The notes: a model not told the origin generated them from the letters alone. A stretch of DNA of 64,000 nt from Echinarachnius parma (GCA_037951105.1 JBAMJV010003971.1:1-64000); one strand, 5' to 3'. Counted from the first letter of the stretch, positions 54,101 through 57,280 are shown. Made by a program: numbers and translations.

Positions 54101-54568
54101 ATTCGATTGTGTAATACACAAGTCCGCCAGACACAACTTTCTGGTGAATACTGTCACAGACACTCAATGGAATTCACATAATAAGATTTTTGTAAGCAGA
54201 GTTAAGCAATCTTGTTTTAAAGAACAATTATGACGTTACAGTAATAATTACATGAAAAAAATGAACAAAGGACAGCAACATCACAAACTATGGTTGAGTA
54301 CGAGTCACAACATGACCAAACTATAATATTATGTTGCCCATTTTTTAAGGATTTCAGTGTGCGTTTAGTTTTTACTTTTGACTCGCAGTGTACGTATAGC
54401 TACTGTAGGTTTTTTTTAATTTGTATAAATAACCGTTATCAATGTCCAAACAACGGCATTATATTACGATAACATAGTAACTATGTACTTACCCGACATG
54501 CCCGAAGACGGAGGCGGAGAGATGCACAGGAAGATGAGCACAATGGCAAGACCGAGTTTGGACGCCAT
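10218..54568 (-). CDS. DUOX: Dual oxidase (NADPH oxidase with peroxidase domain), complete gene, 30 coding exons
   Basis: This gene encodes a membrane NADPH oxidase that moves electrons from cytosolic NADPH through FAD and two haems to oxygen, releasing hydrogen peroxide outside the cell. The joined exons total 4725 nt (1574 residues plus TGA). Domains in order: signal peptide (about 1-24); haem-peroxidase domain (about 28-590) with QHGRDHGL at 449-456; first membrane segment (about 633-657); EF-hand loops at 872-883 and 908-919; lysine-rich linker (about 983-1060); reductase membrane core with histidines 1155, 1169, 1248 and 1261; FAD motif HPFTLTSAP at 1342-1350; nucleotide-binding GAGIGVTPF at 1409-1417; CGP at 1542-1544. 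All 29 introns are GT-AG and every phase agrees. Exons are clearly more GC-rich than introns. The EF-hands imply calcium activation, as in other DUOX proteins. Exon borders were placed by eye; the exon 15 borders are the least certain. Confidence 0.95.
10344..10824. other. DUOX intron 29
   Basis: AT-rich intron with no recognised element. Confidence 0.8.
10825..10953 (-). CDS. DUOX: DUOX exon 29: NADPH-binding domain
   Basis: 129 nt, phase 0 to 0. It encodes [20 protein letters not shown] and THFGRPDF, the typical DUOX block. The acceptor is CGACAG and the donor GTAAGT. Confidence 0.95.
10954..11956. other. DUOX intron 28, 3' part
   Basis: Very AT-rich, with AATTAAAT-like simple repeats near 11030-11110. 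No gene recognised. Confidence 0.7.
11957..12047 (+). mobile_element. tRNA-headed SINE copy
   Basis: Near-identical to 1255-1345 over CAATCCGGAGGTCTC, box B GGTTCGATTCC at 12007-12017, and the TTTTTCTTTGCTCAT tail. Confidence 0.55.
12945..13388. mobile_element. Probable TTAA-flanked MITE
   Basis: Bounded by TTAA at 12941-12944 and 13389-13392, with weakly matching inverted ends (AGGACCTAAAG and AGGGACTACAG). Assigned by analogy with the other TTAA elements here. Confidence 0.4.
13790..13980. repeat. Diverged repeat with CACCTGTCTACAG blocks
   Basis: CACCTGTCTACAG occurs at about 13831 and 13928, and an imperfect inverted copy of ACCTGT spans the ends. Possibly a MITE; the family is not recognised. 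Confidence 0.35.
14275..14575. repeat. Possible inverted-repeat element
   Basis: CTCGGCCACCTA at about 14310 and TAGGTGGCCGGG at about 14529 form an inverted pair around a core containing GGTGGCATTA and its complement. Not in a known family. Confidence 0.4.
14642..14797 (-). CDS. DUOX: DUOX exon 28: NADPH-binding domain
   Basis: 156 nt, phase 0 to 0. It encodes [16 protein letters not shown] and [20 protein letters not shown], conserved in the DUOX C-terminal lobe. The donor is GTAAGT. Confidence 0.95.
14937..15106 (+). mobile_element. Diverged SINE-like repeat flanking a TIR element
   Basis: Shares CAACGAGAGATCTGCGCCAT and GAGCAGTGAT with 18721-18890 in inverse orientation, and its start matches 27920-28000. 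Confidence 0.5.
15926..16470. mobile_element. Foldback element nested in the 3.6-kb TIR element
   Basis: Left arm 15926-16175 and right arm 16230-16470 are inverted copies, sharing TTTGGTCAACATTTA, CTCAACTAAATTAG and GCGGTCGCAAAAAT-like words. Non-coding. Confidence 0.75.
17505..17600 (+). mobile_element. tRNA-headed SINE-like sequence
   Basis: GATTGGTAGAGCGTGTGCCT resembles box A and TCCCAAATTCGAGCCC a weak box B. Not a functional tRNA by eye. Confidence 0.4.
18721..18890 (-). mobile_element. SINE-like repeat with tRNA head
   Basis: On the minus strand a box-B-like CGGGTTCGAAACC precedes the GAGAGATCTGCGCCATGAGC block. Inverted relative to 14937-15106. Confidence 0.5.
19209..19367 (-). CDS. 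DUOX: DUOX exon 27: NADPH-binding site
   Basis: 159 nt, phase 0 to 0. It encodes [20 protein letters not shown] and [15 protein letters not shown], the glycine-rich pyridine-nucleotide site. The acceptor is CCCCAG and the donor GTAACA. Confidence 0.96.
19495..19715 (+). repeat. Three-copy tandem repeat in DUOX intron 26
   Basis: GGTTGTCCTC(T/C)GTTAACCTCC and TTGAGAGAGT recur three times at about 95-110 bp. The rest of the intron is featureless. Confidence 0.75.
19781..20010 (-). CDS. DUOX: DUOX exon 26: FAD-binding domain
   Basis: 230 nt, phase 1 to 0. It encodes [13 protein letters not shown] and [29 protein letters not shown] (1342-1350) is the FAD-contacting motif of NOX enzymes. Confidence 0.96.
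20200..20481 (-). CDS. DUOX: DUOX exon 25: reductase helices IV-VI with helix-V haem histidines
   Basis: 282 nt, phase 1 to 1. It encodes [40 protein letters not shown] and [18 protein letters not shown]. His1248 and His1261 have 12 residues between them, the conserved NOX helix-V spacing. Confidence 0.96.
20482..21181. other. DUOX intron 24
   Basis: Contains a G run near the exon 25 acceptor (about 20490-20502), scattered TTCGCGAA/TTTGCGAAA words at 20560-20920 and a small GATGAT repeat near 21130. No gene supported. Confidence 0.7.
21182..21231 (-). CDS. DUOX: DUOX exon 24: extracellular loop microexon
   Basis: 50 nt, phase 2 to 1. It encodes [16 protein letters not shown], the short loop before the fourth reductase helix. 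The exon is too short to find alone, but splice sites (AACAG acceptor, GTACGT donor) and frame are clean. Confidence 0.9.
21620..21713 (-). CDS. DUOX: DUOX exon 23: reductase core, second histidine
   Basis: 94 nt, phase 1 to 2. It encodes [17 protein letters not shown]; His1169 lies 14 residues after His1155, the NOX helix-III spacing. The exon ends in ADVWFR. Confidence 0.94.
21735..22140. repeat. Tandem repeat with GTGGAACCTCGTTATAACGA units in intron 22
   Basis: Five or more degenerate units (about 70-95 bp) share GTGGAACC(T/A)CGTTATAACGA or the variant CGTTATAAAGAGCTCT and CAATACCACAAGATAAAGAT. The motif recalls pogo-like transposon ends; this link is inferred. Confidence 0.6.
22145..22735. 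other. Intron 22, remaining part
   Basis: AT-rich sequence with no recognised element; minus-strand frames here only read through from exon 22. Confidence 0.6.
22736..22966 (-). CDS. DUOX: DUOX exon 22: reductase core, first haem histidine
   Basis: 231 nt, phase 1 to 1. It encodes [36 protein letters not shown] and [12 protein letters not shown]. His1155 is the first histidine of the helix-III haem pair. The donor is GTAAGT. Confidence 0.95.
23239..23429 (-). CDS. DUOX: DUOX exon 21: basic linker and first reductase membrane helix
   Basis: 191 nt, phase 2 to 1. A basic start ([13 protein letters not shown]) is followed by [16 protein letters not shown] and a hydrophobic helix ending VFLQKFF (about residues 1067-1088), the first helix of the NOX-type core. 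Confidence 0.93.
23430..24083. other. DUOX intron 20, 3' part
   Basis: AT-rich, no recognised element before the TIR element starting near 24084. Confidence 0.6.
24591..24663 (+). repeat. GAT trinucleotide microsatellite
   Basis: Near-perfect (GAT)n with a few substitutions. Confidence 0.9.
25056..25556 (-). mobile_element. MITE family B, full copy with TTAA duplication
   Basis: Ends AGGGGTAGTTTAGTTTTGGT and its complement, flanked by TTAA at 25052-25055 and 25557-25560. The sister unit at about 26270 keeps one TTAA at the matching empty site. Confidence 0.85.
25711..26035. mobile_element. TTAA-flanked insertion with a G run
   Basis: Flanked by TTAA at 25707-25710 and 26036-26039. Weak inverted ends share CCAGTTT. 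Sister units read through this point with a single TTAAGGACATTT, proving an insertion. Confidence 0.75.
27915..28050 (-). mobile_element. tRNA-headed SINE copy
   Basis: On the minus strand, GGTCTAGTGGTCAGAGC (box A) and GGGTTCGAACCAGGG (box B) lie about 35 bp apart. Its body matches 14937-15000. Confidence 0.6.
28189..28318 (-). CDS. DUOX: DUOX exon 20: lysine-rich linker
   Basis: 130 nt, phase 1 to 2. It encodes a low-complexity segment rich in Gly, Ser and Lys ([20 protein letters not shown], then [15 protein letters not shown]). The acceptor TTTCAG and donor GTAAGT are good and the frame holds on both sides. This cytosolic linker is the least conserved part of DUOX, so support comes from splice sites and phase rather than homology. 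Confidence 0.85.
28319..28960. other. DUOX intron 19, 3' part
   Basis: AT-rich; degenerate TTAGGG-like words at 28676-28755. No gene seen. Confidence 0.6.
28960..29292. mobile_element. SINE copy with tRNA-like end
   Basis: Runs from an AAT repeat through TATTTATATTGCGCAATATC, AACTCCCCGGGGAGTATAC and GGTACCCATTTATACACCTG to a box-B-like GTTCGAAC; minus-strand box A is TCGGTATAGAGCGCG. A second partial TTTATATAGCGCCTAATATG starts at 29325. Confidence 0.6.
30000..30110 (+). repeat. AATGT-type pentanucleotide tract
   Basis: TAATGTAATGCAATGTAATG-like degenerate repeat. Confidence 0.6.
30726..30890 (+). repeat. 21-bp minisatellite, eight copies
   Basis: The unit CTAAATCTGACCTATAGCCAC repeats eight times with only two or three substitutions. 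Confidence 0.95.
30911..31447 (+). mobile_element. MITE family B, full 537-bp copy
   Basis: Ends AGGGGTAGTTCAGTTTTGGT and ACCAAAACTGTACTACCCCT, with TTAA at 30907-30910 and 31448-31451. No open reading frame. Confidence 0.85.
31490..31575 (+). mobile_element. tRNA-like sequence, probable SINE head
   Basis: TAGCTCAGTCGGTAGAG (box A) and GGTTCGAATCC (box B) are well kept, but the T and acceptor stems do not pair as in a working tRNA. Confidence 0.5.
31855..31945 (-). pseudogene. Decayed copy of DUOX exon 19 (distal)
   Basis: It reads [20 protein letters not shown] against [20 protein letters not shown] in the real exon. The first half of the exon and a usable acceptor are absent. The short frame is still open. 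Confidence 0.8.
32030..32125 (-). pseudogene. Decayed copy of DUOX exon 19 (proximal)
   Basis: It matches exon 19 from the FEDKEEL region to its donor (GGGTAAATC), but has lost one Glu codon and about 25 nt of the GDNKENF part, shifting the frame. Confidence 0.8.
32197..32369 (-). CDS. DUOX: DUOX exon 19: after the EF-hands
   Basis: 173 nt, phase 2 to 1. It encodes [20 protein letters not shown] and [15 protein letters not shown], the helical segment after the second EF-hand. Two decayed copies of its second half lie in the following intron. Confidence 0.92.
32370..32799. other. DUOX intron 18
   Basis: AT-rich with a C run near 32737-32751; nothing else recognised. Confidence 0.7.
32800..32893 (-). 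CDS. DUOX: DUOX exon 18: second EF-hand
   Basis: 94 nt, phase 1 to 2. It encodes [20 protein letters not shown]; the loop [12 protein letters not shown] spans residues 908-919 and looks calcium-competent. The donor is GTAGGT. Confidence 0.95.
32894..33369. other. DUOX intron 17, 3' part
   Basis: AT-rich, no element recognised. Confidence 0.6.
33370..33958. mobile_element. PIF/Harbinger-like MITE, 589 bp, CGTACGAT-rich
   Basis: Inverted ends TGCTACAGTCACAAATGGTC are flanked by TAA at 33367-33369 and 33959-33961. The body is packed with CGTACGAT, CCGTACGG and related palindromic words. No transposase. Confidence 0.85.
33962..34583. other. DUOX intron 17, 5' part
   Basis: Includes GCGCGC-containing patches near 34100 and 34310; no gene recognised. 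Confidence 0.5.
34584..34803 (-). CDS. DUOX: DUOX exon 17: first EF-hand
   Basis: 220 nt, phase 0 to 1. It encodes [17 protein letters not shown] and then a canonical calcium loop [12 protein letters not shown] at residues 872-883 with acidic or polar ligands at the expected positions. The acceptor is CCTCAG. Confidence 0.95.
34880..35545 (+). repeat. GGT/GTT microsatellite region in intron 16
   Basis: About 670 bp of interrupted (GGT)n, (GGTGTT)n and (GAT)n. Long open frames on both strands are low-complexity artefacts. Confidence 0.95.
35872..36269 (-). CDS. DUOX: DUOX exon 16: intracellular PH-like region
   Basis: 398 nt, the longest exon, phase 1 to 0. It encodes [34 protein letters not shown] and [18 protein letters not shown], which align with the DUOX segment between the first membrane helix and the EF-hands. 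The donor is GTGAGT. Confidence 0.94.
36270..36804. other. DUOX intron 15
   Basis: No recognised element; AT-rich. Confidence 0.7.
36805..36924 (-). CDS. DUOX: DUOX exon 15: end of membrane segment and basic intracellular stretch
   Basis: 120 nt, phase 1 to 1. It completes the helix ([12 protein letters not shown]), then gives a very basic run ([18 protein letters not shown]) as expected on the cytosolic side. The acceptor AACCAAG|G and donor GTACAC are weak sites; I chose them because both keep frame. Confidence 0.75.
37016..37160 (+). repeat. GGT/GAT microsatellite in intron 14
   Basis: Mixed (GGT)n and (GAT)n with GGAGGA interruptions. Confidence 0.9.
37336..37500 (-). CDS. DUOX: DUOX exon 14: juxtamembrane stalk and first membrane segment
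   Basis: 165 nt, phase 1 to 1. It encodes DPCFSEAV, a second extracellular cysteine (ELEPC-like, C619), then [15 protein letters not shown], the start of the membrane helix that divides the outer peroxidase domain from the cytosolic region. Confidence 0.92.
   Translation of the reverse strand, partial: GIRAFRRPSPSTTTAIGPSELRTSNLASPSSSTTTSPAAGFHTRSSSQSSSCSS
37501..38169. other. DUOX intron 13
   Basis: AT-rich, nothing recognised. Confidence 0.7.
38170..38288 (-). CDS. DUOX: DUOX exon 13: peroxidase domain end
   Basis: 119 nt, phase 2 to 1. It encodes [20 protein letters not shown] and ends in FYFVDG. A 48-bp copy of its end and donor lies at 38766-38813 in the preceding intron. Confidence 0.92.
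38485..38600 (-). pseudogene. Oldest decayed copy of DUOX exon 12 end
   Basis: Only scattered matches remain (AGAGCCAGAGTCCATG, CCTGGACCACTGGCAGAAGT), in the same order as in the exon. Confidence 0.6.
38685..38862 (-). pseudogene. Decayed copy of DUOX exon 12 end, split by an exon 13 fragment
   Basis: TGTTCTCGAACAAGAGTC and CCCGGACCTGCAGCCGTAGT correspond to the two halves of the exon 12 end. Between them lies a copy of the exon 13 end (38766-38813). Confidence 0.65.
38766..38813 (-). pseudogene. Copy of DUOX exon 13 end with its donor
   Basis: 48 bp matching 38161-38208 with one visible difference, including the donor and the KNPFYFV codons. It has no acceptor. Confidence 0.85.
38947..39063 (-). 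pseudogene. Decayed copy of DUOX exon 12 end (second unit)
   Basis: Encodes LFRHLILD, then TAG in place of Gln535, then FMRIRDG. It carries the donor region, and sits 198 bp from the next unit. Confidence 0.85.
39145..39261 (-). pseudogene. Decayed copy of DUOX exon 12 end (first unit)
   Basis: As the neighbouring unit, with the same TAG stop and the donor AATGG|GTGAGA. The stretch 39007-39204 and the next 198 bp look identical base for base until real exon 12 begins. Confidence 0.9.
39343..39521 (-). CDS. DUOX: DUOX exon 12: end of peroxidase core
   Basis: 179 nt, phase 0 to 2. It encodes [20 protein letters not shown] and [12 protein letters not shown] (residues 538-549), the conserved C-terminal peroxidase motif. 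The end of this exon and its donor are repeated several times in the following intron. Confidence 0.95.
39522..39967. other. DUOX intron 11
   Basis: AT-rich, nothing recognised. Confidence 0.7.
39968..40161 (-). CDS. DUOX: DUOX exon 11: peroxidase signature
   Basis: 194 nt, phase 1 to 0. It carries [14 protein letters not shown], with QHGRDHGL at 449-456 matching the animal haem-peroxidase signature, then ARRALGL and a serine/glycine loop. The donor is GTGCGT. Confidence 0.95.
40162..40778. other. DUOX intron 10
   Basis: AT-rich with a TTTCTTTTC tract near the exon 10 donor; no gene. Confidence 0.7.
40779..40875 (-). CDS. DUOX: DUOX exon 10: peroxidase domain
   Basis: 97 nt, phase 0 to 1. 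It encodes [20 protein letters not shown], the conserved helix (residues 411-420 are [10 protein letters not shown]). The acceptor is TTTCAG and the donor GTAGGT. Confidence 0.93.
40876..41242. other. DUOX intron 9
   Basis: AT-rich; the small plus-strand frame at 41011-41214 has no support. Confidence 0.7.
41243..41327 (-). CDS. DUOX: DUOX exon 9: peroxidase domain
   Basis: 85 nt, phase 2 to 0. It encodes RNPGSSCDF and [11 protein letters not shown] (residues 368-396), the cysteine-containing DUOX segment. The acceptor CGAAG|G is pyrimidine-poor, but frame and homology support it. Confidence 0.88.
41328..41938. other. DUOX intron 8
   Basis: AT-rich, nothing recognised. Confidence 0.7.
41939..42035 (-). 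CDS. DUOX: DUOX exon 8: peroxidase domain
   Basis: 97 nt, phase 1 to 2. It encodes [17 protein letters not shown] and MIPPGMYL, matching the conserved DUOX segment that ends in PPGVYxR. An AAT microsatellite starts about 25 bp on the acceptor side. Confidence 0.92.
42060..42182 (+). repeat. AAT trinucleotide microsatellite
   Basis: (AAT)n with GAT and CAA interruptions, next to the acceptor side of exon 8. Confidence 0.95.
42187..42332 (+). mobile_element. MITE family A, 3' part
   Basis: Carries TCAATCATACATATCTTTAT, GGAAAACCGAAAACTG and GGATCCCTTTAA. Confidence 0.6.
42333..43414. other. DUOX intron 7, remaining part
   Basis: Anonymous apart from a direct repeat of about 45 bp (GACTATTGATTCTTATTTCT core) at about 42795-42850 and 43305-43360. 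Confidence 0.5.
43415..43493 (-). CDS. DUOX: DUOX exon 7: peroxidase domain
   Basis: 79 nt, phase 0 to 1. It encodes [13 protein letters not shown], the conserved block after the ATYQ of exon 6, and continues to LDMLNYTG. The acceptor is CTGCAG and the donor GTAATT. Confidence 0.9.
43880..44732 (+). repeat. CCAT tetranucleotide microsatellite in intron 6
   Basis: About 850 bp of (CCAT)n, purest at 44400-44595, with degenerate flanks. It stops within about 6 bp of the exon 6 donor. Ser/His/Pro and Met/Asp/Gly/Trp repeat frames on the two strands are artefacts. Confidence 0.97.
44738..44910 (-). CDS. DUOX: DUOX exon 6: peroxidase domain with haem-site histidine
   Basis: 173 nt, phase 1 to 0. 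It contains [10 protein letters not shown] and LFLRWHN. His275 occupies the position of the haem-proximal histidine of animal peroxidases. The exon ends in ATYQ. Its donor is followed within a few bases by a long CCAT microsatellite. Confidence 0.94.
44911..45566. other. DUOX intron 5, 5' part
   Basis: Possible diverged repeat (AAAATGGCTGCAGCTCGCAA, GTGACGTCAC) but no family identified. Confidence 0.45.
45567..46004 (+). mobile_element. MITE family B, 438-bp copy
   Basis: Ends AGGGGTAGTTCAGTTTTGGT and CAAAACTGTACTACCCCT with TTAA on both sides (45563-45566 and 46005-46008). About 100 bp shorter than the 30911 copy through an internal deletion. Confidence 0.85.
46340..46580 (-). CDS. DUOX: DUOX exon 5: peroxidase domain
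   Basis: 241 nt, phase 0 to 1. It encodes [11 protein letters not shown] (residues 176-186), a hallmark of animal haem peroxidases, followed by the LRSFNGGRL block. The acceptor is TTACAG and the donor GTAAGT. Confidence 0.94.
46633..47470 (-). pseudogene. Five decayed copies of DUOX exon 4 end in intron 4
   Basis: Copies start at about 46633, 46832, 46982, 47139 and 47342. Each begins with a form of the donor-side sequence TGTTCTCTTGGTACGGTTGA and continues into GACTGCCCGGTGTCAGGGTC-like sequence. The 47139 copy has a TAG in frame; the 46982 copy has a C run in place of its middle. Confidence 0.85.
47541..47636 (-). pseudogene. Open-frame copy of DUOX exon 4 end (possible cassette exon)
   Basis: It reads [20 protein letters not shown] then [10 protein letters not shown], against [20 protein letters not shown] and [10 protein letters not shown] in exon 4. 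It ends at CAG|GTGGGG. With the acceptor AAAGAAG at 47637 it would be 96 nt, phase 0 to 0. The acceptor lacks a good pyrimidine tract, so I call it a copy, not an exon. Confidence 0.7.
47730..47908 (-). CDS. DUOX: DUOX exon 4: peroxidase domain
   Basis: 179 nt, phase 1 to 0. It encodes residues 112-171, including [12 protein letters not shown] and [16 protein letters not shown], with a glycosylation sequon NLT at 139-141. The end of this exon and its donor are copied six times in the next intron. Confidence 0.93.
47909..48506. other. DUOX intron 3
   Basis: AT-rich; a short run of ATCATAATT-like words near 48350-48490. No gene. Confidence 0.7.
48507..48668 (-). CDS. DUOX: DUOX exon 3: peroxidase domain
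   Basis: 162 nt, phase 1 to 1. It contains [15 protein letters not shown] (residues 58-72), a strongly conserved DUOX block, and ends in ALLAFFG. The acceptor is CTGTAG and the donor GTAATT. Confidence 0.92.
49142..49500 (+). mobile_element. MITE family A, 3'-truncated copy
   Basis: Starts TTAAAGGGATCTAGTAACTT and keeps the inner blocks through CCGCTAGAATTAAAATTTTA; the right terminus is missing. Confidence 0.7.
49535..49590 (+). mobile_element. tRNA-like SINE fragment
   Basis: AAGGTTCAAGCCTC followed by CTGGGTCATACCAAAGA, the same tail seen at 52815. Confidence 0.45.
49860..50640. other. DUOX intron 2, middle part
   Basis: Opens with TTAAAGGGACTGTCCGCC, which resembles a TTAA-MITE end, but no matching far end was found. 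No gene. Confidence 0.4.
50649..52330. mobile_element. Foldback element with GTCGACATG tandem repeats in both arms
   Basis: Left arm about 50649-51470 and right arm about 51540-52330 are inverted copies. Outer ends share CGGAAGCGTTAAAGTGCCAT. The arms are tandem units of about 53 bp (GTCGACATGTAAAAAGTTAC, then a CATGG and TATCT(C/T)G(C/T)CAA part), with a superunit near 160 bp in the left arm. A spacer of about 70 bp is not repetitive. Non-coding. Confidence 0.92.
52745..52830 (+). mobile_element. tRNA-headed SINE copy
   Basis: GGTGGCTTAACCGTTAGAG (box A) and GGGTTCAAACC (box B) about 35 bp apart, then TGGATCATACCAAAGA. Confidence 0.6.
53140..53222 (-). mobile_element. tRNA-headed SINE copy
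   Basis: Minus-strand GGTGGTCTAGTGGTTATGAC (box A) and GTGGGTTCGAATCTC (box B). Resembles a tRNA but lies alone in a SINE-rich intron and does not pair well at its ends. Confidence 0.55.
53388..53483 (-). CDS. DUOX: DUOX exon 2: start of the peroxidase domain
   Basis: 96 nt, phase 1 to 1. It encodes [15 protein letters not shown], the conserved opening of the DUOX peroxidase domain. The acceptor is ATACAG and the donor GTAAGT. Confidence 0.88.
53484..54492. other. DUOX intron 1
   Basis: About 1 kb of AT-rich DNA with no recognised element. Confidence 0.7.
54493..54568 (-). CDS. DUOX: DUOX exon 1: start codon and signal peptide
   Basis: Residues 1-25 plus one base (phase 1). The ATG at 54568-54566 opens a lysine-bearing N-end, then a hydrophobic core ([12 protein letters not shown]) and small residues, a typical secretory signal peptide that places the next domain outside the cell. 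The donor is GTAAGT. A possible 5' UTR acceptor (TTTGCAG|G) lies at 54701-54703, so the full exon may reach 54700. Confidence 0.85.
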
Positions 54569-54952
54569 CTTCTCAAACTTCGTCGACGTCGATATGATCC
54601 GGGGACGAATGGATGTCTGCATACGCACGTATACCGCGTTTTTAAGAACCGAGTCTAGAATAAGAGGTATATGAGTCCCTGATTAACGGTCACTGACGGC
54701 CTGCAAATGCGAACAAAATTACATTCGTTTGTGTTTAAAAAAAATCGATTAACTCTGATGTAAAACAAAGTCTGCGGCAATCAAGAAGAATATGTTGATG
54801 ACATTTACCGTGTTCATGAACTATAGGCGTGGAAAAGGGGGTAGAAATGTCTGGTTAAAGGTCGCCTGGAGCCTGCAAATTCAAAACGTTTAGCCCACCG
54901 AACTCAGATTCCGATCTCGTGAACAACTGCGTATCTGCGTATGTTGTATCAA

Positions 54953-55427
54953 GGGCCTGGTGACAGTGGACCCACGACATGTCCACGACAGGTTCACGAC
55001 GTAAATTTTGGGGATTTCGTGGCTTGTTTTGCGATGTTGTACGGTATTCGCACGACAGTCGTACGAATAAATGGGTGTTGTACGACACGACGAAAAGTCT
55101 GTCGTGGCTTGAAATTTGGACTACCCTACTTCATGCCATGACAGATCCACGAATAGTTTGTCTTAATGTGTCGTGATAACATCATACGACAATCGTACGA
55201 CATTCGTATGATAAATTACATGTTGTGGGTGCCAGAAGTTTGGTGTCGTACGATACACCTGCGATACAACCACGAAATGTTCTGACTTCTCTGTTCTTAT
55301 CGTGAAAACATCTACAAATTTCATTCTGACCACTTCCTCGACAGTCGTACGAAATTTAACCACGACGTACATTTCCTACGACAGACCCACGACAGAATCC
55401 TCTTGGGTTTCATTGTGACCAGGGCTT
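54953..55427. mobile_element. TIR element rich in CACGAC/CGTACGA words
   Basis: Left end CCTGGTGACAGTGGACCCAC and right end CCTGGTCACAATGAAACCC (complement) are similar inverted termini. The body is dense in CCACGAC and CGTACGA words, resembling 33370-33958 in style though not in termini. Confidence 0.65.
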
Positions 55428-56044
55428 TAGACGTGCTGTTTGAATTACGTATGTAGAATAGAGCATACCCTTAATCGTTCGTCGGATCGGATCGGGTCAT
55501 GTATAAGTGCGATGGGCTTAATAATGTGTTTGCTTTGAAATCTATAAACTCACATAATTATAAATCGAAGTCTGCGGCAATCAAATAATCAAGAAGAACA
55601 TTGTTTGACATTTTGATTTACCGTGTACATGAACAAGAATAAATATCCCTGGTTGAATTTTAGGTCAATGCCAACCAGTCCTGCAAATGCGAAAATGTAT
55701 TTATTTGCGTTAATAATCTATAAATTATCATAAATCGTAGTATGGGGCTATCAAGAATATATATAAATATATACTTTTTTCTTCATTTTCCAGTGTTTGT
55801 ATAGACCAGGCATAGAATAAAAGAAAGACATTCCTGCTTAAAGGTCACTGGAAACCTGAAAACATTATTTGTTTGCGATGTAATCTATAAAGTCTCATTA
55901 TGAATCGAATAATGCGGATATCAAGGGGGGGGGGGGGGGGGCATTTGTTTGTACATTATTTTACCGTTTCCATACACCAGATGTGGAAAAGGGTAGAAGA
56001 TCTCTCGTAAAAGGTCGCCGGCAGCCTGCAAACACGATAAGTCA

Positions 56045-56330
56045 TTTGAGTTTGAGTTTGAGTTTGAGTTTGATGTTTTATTATCCAAATAAAAAGTACA
56101 TCAATATAACAATCAAATGTCGATGTGTAACATAAATATTAAAAGGATAATTGAGACCAGAAAATAGCATTAAATGCTAATCGTGTCTGGTACCATTAAC
56201 ACACATAAGTAGCACAACTATGATAATATAATAAATACATATGAATAACTGTTGAATACATACTTGTTTGCTTATAAATCTAACACCCCAAAATATATAA
56301 AACGACATCTGCGGCAACCAAGAGGATTAT
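56045..56330 (-). mobile_element. Possible 3' end of a LINE with CAAACT tail
   Basis: A (GAGTTT)n tract on the plus strand followed by anonymous AT-rich sequence looks like the reverse of a LINE ending in a short tandem tail. Weak evidence. Confidence 0.3.
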
Positions 56331-56381
56331 TGTTTTGACATTTACCGTGATAATGGACCATACCTGGTATAAAAACAGGCC

Positions 56382-56645
56382 CGCAGCCAGGGGGATGCGT
56401 TGGGTGCATACGCACCCCACCCCCCCCCCCCCCCCCACACCTTATTGGTCTCGGCCATCTAAGCTTACACTACGCAACCAGTGGTCTCGGTCTCGGTCTC
56501 GGCCATGATCGGTCTTGGACACGATCACCCCACCCCCCCCCCCCCCCACCCCCCCCCCCTTACACAACTCAACCAGTGGTCTCGGTCCTGTGTTTGTAAA
56601 TTACGCGCCCCCTCTTGAAAAATCCTGGCTATAATTATAGCGGCC
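56382..56645. mobile_element. C-run-rich insertion in the upstream array
   Basis: Splits one array unit; contains two C runs (about 56420 and 56536) and CTCGG(T/C)CTCGG words. Ends not resolved. Confidence 0.4.
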
Positions 56646-56899
56646 TGTAAAAATGATAGAATGGTAAAAGGTCGCTGGCAACGTGCAATTTCGAAAAGTT
56701 ATTTGTTCGAGTGGGAATCAATAAACTCCGTGTTCATGGACCGGGGCTGAAATAAAATAATATAAATCTCTGGTTAAAGGTCGCCATCAACCTGCAACCA
56801 CGAGAAAGGTAATTGTTAGCGTTGAAATCTGTATACATTTTCACAGAAATTAATCGAAGTCTACGTGAGACAATCAATAGCATCATTATTTTATTTTGA

Positions 56900-57056
56900 G
56901 AGTCGTATACAGCCTAGCTTTCGATCCTAGCAGAATCTTCGTCAGTGCCCTGACGAAGATTCTGCTAGGATCGAAAGCTAGGCTGTATACGACTCTCATT
57001 TTACCACATTGGCGATTTTTAGTAGACAAGCATTTTTCAGCAGTATTTTCCATATT
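56900..57056. mobile_element. 157-bp retroposon-like insert with perfect hairpin
   Basis: Flanked by a 16-bp direct repeat (CATTATTTTATTTTGA at 56884-56899 and 57057-57072). The first 98 bp plus the last two bases of the left flanking repeat form a perfect hairpin (arms 56898-56945 and 56950-56997, four-base loop). The right arm holds CTGACGA...GAAA, recalling Penelope-like element hairpins; that link is inferred. Confidence 0.75.
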
Positions 57057-57280
57057 CATTATTTTATTTTGACATCAACCGTGTTCATGGACCAGGACTG
57101 TAATAAAAGGATACAAAATAATCTCTGGTTAAATGTCACCACGAAAATTTATTTATTAGCCTGCGTTAAAAATCTATAAATTCTCAAATATATCTTCGGC
57201 ATTCACGACGAACGTTATTTTCTACATTTGTGGACACCTGAACCAGGTGAAAAATTACCACACAAAGGGAATTCTTAGAG

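Larger units (their letters stand above)
54700..57150 (-). repeat. Array of exon-like noncoding units upstream of DUOX
   Basis: Seven or eight degenerate units at about 170-200 bp share (minus strand) TTTGCAG, GGCGACCTTTAACCAGA, a T-rich middle, GTTCATGAACACG|GTAAATG and ATTGCCGCAGACTT. Units at 54809-54872, 55622-55680 and 55965-56025 keep both an acceptor-like CAG and a donor-like GTAAA. The acceptor form also precedes exon 1 at 54701-54703. Insertions split the array at about 54953, 56045, 56382 and 56900. Confidence 0.75.
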
